DNA of 64,000 bases from Morella rubra (lineage: Eukaryota; Streptophyta; Magnoliopsida; Fagales; Myricaceae), in NCBI GenBank assembly GCA_003952965.2, contig CM025854.1, forward strand, positions 10,480,953 through 10,544,952, in the 5' to 3' direction. The notes below the pieces were generated by a model that was not told the origin of the DNA, did not search any database, and worked only from the letters and a program-made list of their open reading frames with translations. Of this stretch, positions 59,315-64,000 are shown piece by piece (within the stretch, counting starts at the first letter, position 1; each line of letters begins with the position of its first letter). The position numbers and the translations under genes were made by a program.

Positions 59315-59322
59315 AATCTATG
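59315..59322. repeat. hAT-2 target-site duplication (inner side)
   Basis: aatctatg; the first seven bases of the partner copy (aatctat) are the last bases of the window, 63994-64000. Confidence 0.9.
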
Positions 59323-59481
59323 CAGTGGAGGAACTAGGATTAAAATCCAAGAGGGGTGAACTTTAAAGGCTAAATGATAAGAAATTTTTTTTCTTTGTAA
59401 TGCAAAAAATTGTCTTAGAGTTATAATGTCGAAAATTAAAGACTAAAAGTATTAAAAATATTAGAATACATATACCGTACT

Positions 59482-62400
59482 ATGTACTAGGACTGAAATG
59501 TGACAATTGCATCCTTTGATTTTGCATCTTCTGAAAATGTTGCAAAAGGGCTTCATTCTCAATAGTTCTAAAAACTTCTTGCTCGTTGTACACTACCATG
59601 CAACCATTCATCCAGTCATCTCTCATCCGATTATGCAAATCACTCTTAATGATCTTCATTGCAGAAAACACTCTTTCACTGGTTGCAGTCGCAACTGGTA
59701 AGACCAATGCCAACTCAATAAGTTGAAAAACTAATGGAAATAGAGTATTATTTTTTGTCTCAACCATCTTCATAGTAAAATCTCCAATATCTTGAAGCCC
59801 AGAAAAAGCATCATTTCTTCTAACATCTCTAATATAGGTATTAAGCTGATTTTTAAGTATCAAATGATCATCTACTGTGAAATCTTCTAGATAAAGCTCA
59901 GTAAGACGACGTAACTTAGCATGATCAAACACTAAGAATGAGTTTTTTGGATCAAGACATGCTATGCAAAGAAGTAACTCCGTACTTGCTTCTGTGAACC
60001 GATTATCCATCTCCTGAGTGATCAAATCAATAACTTGGCAAAACACTTCCACACGAAAATGATGAAATAAGTAATAGTTTGCCCTCCACACCTCGAATAA
60101 CTACGAATTGGTATAATGTCTTTCATATTCAGCACACTAATAGAGTTATCCACACAAAAAGTTTTGACTTCTTCCAAAAATGCATCTCATTCTCTCTCTC
60201 TCTCAATTCTTGCAACTATTCCTTCACAACTCCAACCAAACCCATAGCATTAACAATGTCTTGATCTTTTCGTTTGTAAGGCCTATGACAATTCTGTTGG
60301 CTTTTGTGCACAATCGATATTTTGATGATTTCAATAAATAGATTAAGTTTACAAAATGGACATCTTCAAAGACAAAGACGTTTTGATGAAAGAGCCAAAG
60401 ACTTGGAGAAAGAAGATCACGAAGATGCAAGGAGCTCAAAAGTGAAGTTTCAAGACCTTAGGGTATAAACCTTGTAACTCTTGTTTCACTTTTGACAAGG
60501 ATTATGAATCACACTTGCATATCTTTCAAAAAGTGTATAAACCGTTTTACCTTTTGTTTGAAAGATTAAAATGTTTTTAAAGGTTTCAAAACACCCCAAT
60601 CAAACTCTCAAACCTTTCTTATACTTATGGGAAGTAAGTCTTTAAAATTGGGTGTTTCAAAATGGTAAAAAATGTGGTTTTAATTGAACTAGATCATGTG
60701 CTTAAGTTGAGGAGGTCGACCGGCTGGTGAAGCGGTCGACCGGTCTTCGACCGCTTGGTATAGCGATCGACCAGTTGTTTTTAAAATAGATCCGTTGAGC
60801 TTCTGACAATATGATCGTTGGTAACGGTAACTTGAAGCGGTCGACCGGTTCATGTAGCGTCGACCGACTCGTTTTAATAGATGACTCCCAACGCTATAAA
60901 CGGCTAGTTTTCATATGTGGCTTATAAATACACCTTCATAACGTCCAAAATAACACACAATGACCACATATCATTTATATCACTTGAGAACAAACCTTCA
61001 TATTCTATATTTCTCATATCATTCACATAAAACACACTTTCATATCCTTGTCTTTGTGTGAATCAAGAGATAGAGCTTTCCAATTTCATATCTACTCTTT
61101 GAGAGAGTTTATTCTTCAATCTTTATATCCAAAAGAGGTGATTCCTTTAGTGAGGTTGTTCACTAAAGAAGAAGCTTAGAGAGGGTATATCTCAAGCTTG
61201 GTTAGGTTGTGAGTGGTGAGCCCGAAAACACTTTGGGTTTGAGTGTTAAGCCCGGGAAAACACTTGTACGGTTCTCTAGCACCCGGAAGCTAGTGTGTAT
61301 GCTATTTGAAGATAGTGGGAAAACCTCAAGGCTCGGTAAAGGAGCTTGAGGGGTGGATGTAGGCGGGTTTGCCGAACCACCTAAAAATCACGTGTTTGCT
61401 TCTCTATCCCTACTCTTTATATTTAGCACTTATTTACTTATTGCTTTAATATACTTGTGCTAAATTATCCTTTACTTTGCAAACACGGTTTTGGGGGTTA
61501 AAAGCAAAAAAGTTTGGAAACCCAATTCACCCCCCCCTTGGGTTGACTTAATCCTTGGACTCACAAATTCGTTTGTAATTCCCATTATATTCCTCAACAA
61601 ATGCATAATGAATACAAACTCAAAACTTTCCATTTTATCCATCAAACTTTCATCTTTTATGTGTTCAAGCACTTCCAATACTGATGATCACATAGTAAAG
61701 AGACAGATTATTGTAAGGTGGTATGAACCCTAACGAAAGTCACCTACAATATTATAGAAATTATAAAACTATAAACAAAGAAAAAAAAACTAAACGGTCT
61801 ATTAGTATTGTAATGAAATATAGTAATCACCTAATCGTGCGAGACTGGTTTCTTGATTTTTGCCCCTTCCACTAGAAATCTCTCCCTTGTCCAATTGCTC
61901 CACTATCTTCTCATGACAACTTTGCCGAAGAGCATCTTTCCTTTTACATGAAGCTCCGACTATGTTCACAATCATGGAAGTATAATTAAAAAAATCACCA
62001 ACTTGCAAGTTATTCTTTGCAATAACCACAATAGCCAATTGAAGTTGGTGAGCAAAACAATAGATATAAGTAGCAGAAAGATTGTCCCTCAAAATGAGCG
62101 ACTTCAACCCATTGAACTCGCCTCGCATGTTGGATGCCCATCATACCCTTGACCTTTCAATTTGATATTGACAACCCATGTCTTGCAAACAATTTGTCTA
62201 TAGCTTTTTTCAAAGATTCAGAGCAAGTATCAGGAACATGTTCCACACCAAGAAAACTTTCAATCACCTGTTCACATATGTTTACATATCTCAAAACCAT
62301 GTCATTTGCTCCTTCACTGAATTATCTCGAGACTCATCAACCATAAGAGAATAAAATCATCCCCAATTTCTTTAATGATGGCAAGTGTGGTCTTAGCTGC

Positions 62401-63035
62401 ACAAGCACTCACATTTCCTTCTGCACTTTTGGAGAAGTCATTTGGTTGTTTCCAAGAGCATTAGTGTTAAGTGTTAAGTGTCTTAGCAACCTTTTCATCA
62501 TGTTGGCAAAACACGTTCAAAAGCTCAAGAAAATTGCCCTTCCTTATTGAACTCTCGGACTCGTCATGACCACAAAAAGCTAATCCTTGCCCCAAAAGAT
62601 AACAAATGACATCTAAAACCACTGTTAAACGAATGCGATAAGCATTCTCTTGTGCGGATAACATGTGCGACACACATTGTTGCTGATTTTGGAATGCTGC
62701 ACATTGTCTTCTAGCTTCATTATAGGCACTATCATGTGCACCAACATGTTCACCAAAAACCTTCACTGCCTTTTTTCAATTTCTAAATCCCGTAGATGTA
62801 AACTTATCTCCCCCGGACTTCCCTCCTCTAGGTCACTTAAACAGATAACACCACAAGTAATACGCCTCATCCTTTAATACACTATATTCCGACCAATCAA
62901 AATCTTTAAACCAAACCTCCCTAAAACCCTTCATTTATTACCCATATTGCTTCTTGGGAAAATTATGGCTACGCGGTTGAAAATGATCTTTGATCAAGTA
63001 CTCCTTACGAACTTGATCCTTAATCCTAACATCAT
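59482..63035 (-). pseudogene. hAT transposase remnant, copy 2 (right arm)
   Basis: Mirror of the left-arm transposase. The C-terminal 203-codon piece (59480-60091) is open and ends in the dimerisation domain LALVLPVATATSERVFSAMK. The zinc-finger/DUF4371 pieces lie at about 61800-62770, with GLAFCGHDESESSIRKGNFL and MRGEFNGLKSLILRDNL. Stops and shifts separate the pieces; some differ by single bases from the left arm, so part of the damage may be in the data and not in the DNA. Confidence 0.85.
60295..61565 (+). mobile_element. Solo LTR nested in hAT-2 (Copia SIRE/Maximus-like fossil), right arm
   Basis: Mirror of 45470-46751, here 1271 bp, flanked by aattc (60290-60294 and 61566-61570). TG...CA ends, no internal region. 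The ggtcgaccg-rich cluster lies near 60710-60870. Confidence 0.85.
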
Positions 63036-63644
63036 ATTCTTCAATGGGTTTACGTAAATATTTTTGTACGTATGCTCTTAGAGATAAAAATCAATATTTC
63101 AAACACTACTCAAGAAACAAAAACACACACATAAAGTGATAAAGGGTGGTGTTTGGCACATGTGATGCTCTAAAAGAGGAACCCAAAGAATAAATGTAAA
63201 AGTACAACCGAAACATAAACAGAACTATAGTACCAAACCGAAACATAAAACATTTTGATTCAAAAATATTAAATTCAAATATTCAGATATTCACAATGGA
63301 TCACAACTCAAAAATCCAATCCAAATCCAATCTAATTACATTGAAAAGGATAGTGCACAAACTCAATCAAGTTCGGGTACATCTCAATTCTCAGCTATAT
63401 TCACATAAATCAAATCACAATGGCATTACAATCAAATCCAATTTAATTACATTGCATTCAATTGACATTACAATCAAATTAATTAAAAATGACAGTCCAA
63501 AAAATCTACAATTTCATAAAATGTCAAAATTTCTAATTTCGAAAATATTTGCAGTGCATAAAAATTAAAATTGTTTACCTGTGAAGCTGTGATTCTGTGA
63601 AAGAGAGAGAGCCAAGAGCCACCGGCTGATTGATTATGTGATTC

Positions 63645-63645
<1 letters not shown>

Positions 63646-63680
<35 letters not shown>
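63646..63680. repeat. (GA)n microsatellite in hAT-2, right arm
   Basis: Mirror of the CT run at 43327-43367, with a slightly different unit count. Confidence 0.9.
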
Positions 63681-63683
<3 letters not shown>

Positions 63684-64000
63684 CTCTTGAAGAAAGGAGG
63701 AGTTTTTTAAAAAATTCACCCTGTTGTAAATTTTTTTTTTGAAGCAGAGGGTGAAACGACGCCATTTCACCCTCAGCTTATTAAAAAAAAAAAGGGTCTG
63801 GGCCTAATGGGGATTAGGCCCAAGCCACGCAGAGTGAAAATTTTGGGTTGGGGCCACTGGGTTCTAGTTGGCCTAGGCCAACTTATGAAAAAAAAAAAAA
63901 GAAAAAAATAAAATAAAACTCACAGTAATTTTTTTTTGGGCAGAGCAATTGGTGGCGGCCGCCCTAGTCTACTACCCCTTGCATCCGCCACTGAATCTAT

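Larger units (their letters stand above)
57353..59322 (+). pseudogene. F-box / F-box-associated (FBA) protein pseudogene, right arm
   Basis: F-box proteins recruit targets to SCF ubiquitin ligases. It starts MAGQKPSIPRNPLPDDVILE, and the F-box runs on as ILARLSVKSLLRFRCICKA; a TAG at 57470 replaces the usual Trp of the CKxW motif. Further text (ITNPYFIATHLKQSKDHLL) keeps the family pattern, and more stops and shifts follow. The FBA region shows EVYSLRSDSWRRIDDLP, GGSLHWILQ and MIMLFDVGNEKFLERKLP, is split by a TRIM (58143-58927), and resumes with YVAFYGCTKDGALVICNP up to the hAT-2 insertion at 59323. The start lies 727 bp from the SOD start, head to head. The gene was probably dead before or soon after these insertions. 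Confidence 0.88.
53600..63760 (-). repeat. Right arm of large inverted duplication (palindrome 2)
   Basis: Mirror of 43254-53415. The sequence right of 63760 belongs to the same hAT element; its partner on the left side lies inside the N gap, so the true outer edge of the palindrome is not seen. Confidence 0.95.
59323..63993 (-). mobile_element. hAT DNA transposon, copy 2 (right arm), both ends visible
   Basis: The ends are cagtggaggaactagg at 59323 and, reversed, cagtggcggatgcaagg at 63993, imperfect terminal inverted repeats related to those of hAT-1. Length is 4671 bp including a 1.27-kb solo LTR, so about 3.4 kb of hAT. Near 63950 a GGCGGCCGCC core recalls the subterminal palindrome of hAT-1. 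An 8-bp duplication is visible except for its final base, which lies outside the window. It sits in the 3' part of the F-box pseudogene. Confidence 0.92.

Noticed and set aside
866-63680. A CRISPR array
   Set aside because: No set of regularly spaced identical repeats with unique spacers exists; the repeats seen are microsatellites, tandem duplications and transposon ends in a plant genome.

Overview
The window is nuclear DNA of a flowering plant, most likely a dicot. The support is a spliced P2B Ca2+-ATPase gene (ACA8/9/10 clade), a spliced gene for chloroplast Cu/Zn superoxide dismutase, an F-box/FBA pseudogene, a tRNA-Lys(UUU), and a dense load of plant-type transposons (L1 LINE, hAT, CACTA, MITEs, TRIM and Copia solo LTRs). 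The species cannot be told from the sequence.

The layout is dominated by two very large inverted duplications. Palindrome 1 (about 5081-24938, axis near 15064, 25-bp spacer) mirrors the middle exons of the Ca2+-ATPase gene, their introns and an intronic full-length L1. The right arm runs on into the remaining 3' exons, so the ACA reading frame is continuous from 15108 to the stop at 31847 but lacks its 5' half; the left copy has neither the 5' nor the 3' exons. Palindrome 2 (43254 to at least 63760, axis near 53510) mirrors the SOD gene, the divergent F-box pseudogene with a TRIM inside it, and an hAT transposon with a solo LTR inside it. Its left arm begins exactly at a run of about 100 N, that is, at a contig end. 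Both axes cut a gene, so the SOD lacks its tiny last exon in both copies. The arms are nearly identical yet carry small indels, many of them in homopolymers, and some substitutions. An inverted haplotype join or fold-back assembly error is therefore at least as likely as a biological palindrome.

Region by region: 1-5080 is unassigned DNA with a MITE, a tandem duplication and two possible exons of an unknown gene; 5081-10795 L1 (minus); 11169-15020 ACA partial copy (minus); 15108-31847 ACA partial gene (plus) with L1, LTR pieces and repeats in its introns; 31848-36593 intergenic DNA with a LINE RNase H piece, an hAT tail, a Tourist-like MITE and a foldback; 36594-39205 a complete-ended hAT; 39557-39627 tRNA-Lys; 39865-43152 a LINE scrap, a long-TIR element carrying a coiled-coil reading frame, and a CACTA end; then the gap and palindrome 2.

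The genes do not form a pathway. The best support for change in this DNA comes from nested insertions with clean target-site duplications: L1 in ACA (14 bp), hAT-1 (8 bp), TRIM in the F-box gene (5 bp), hAT-2 in the F-box gene (8 bp), and a solo LTR in hAT-2 (5 bp). I found no convincing new molecular system; the two gene-splitting palindromes are what most deserve checking.
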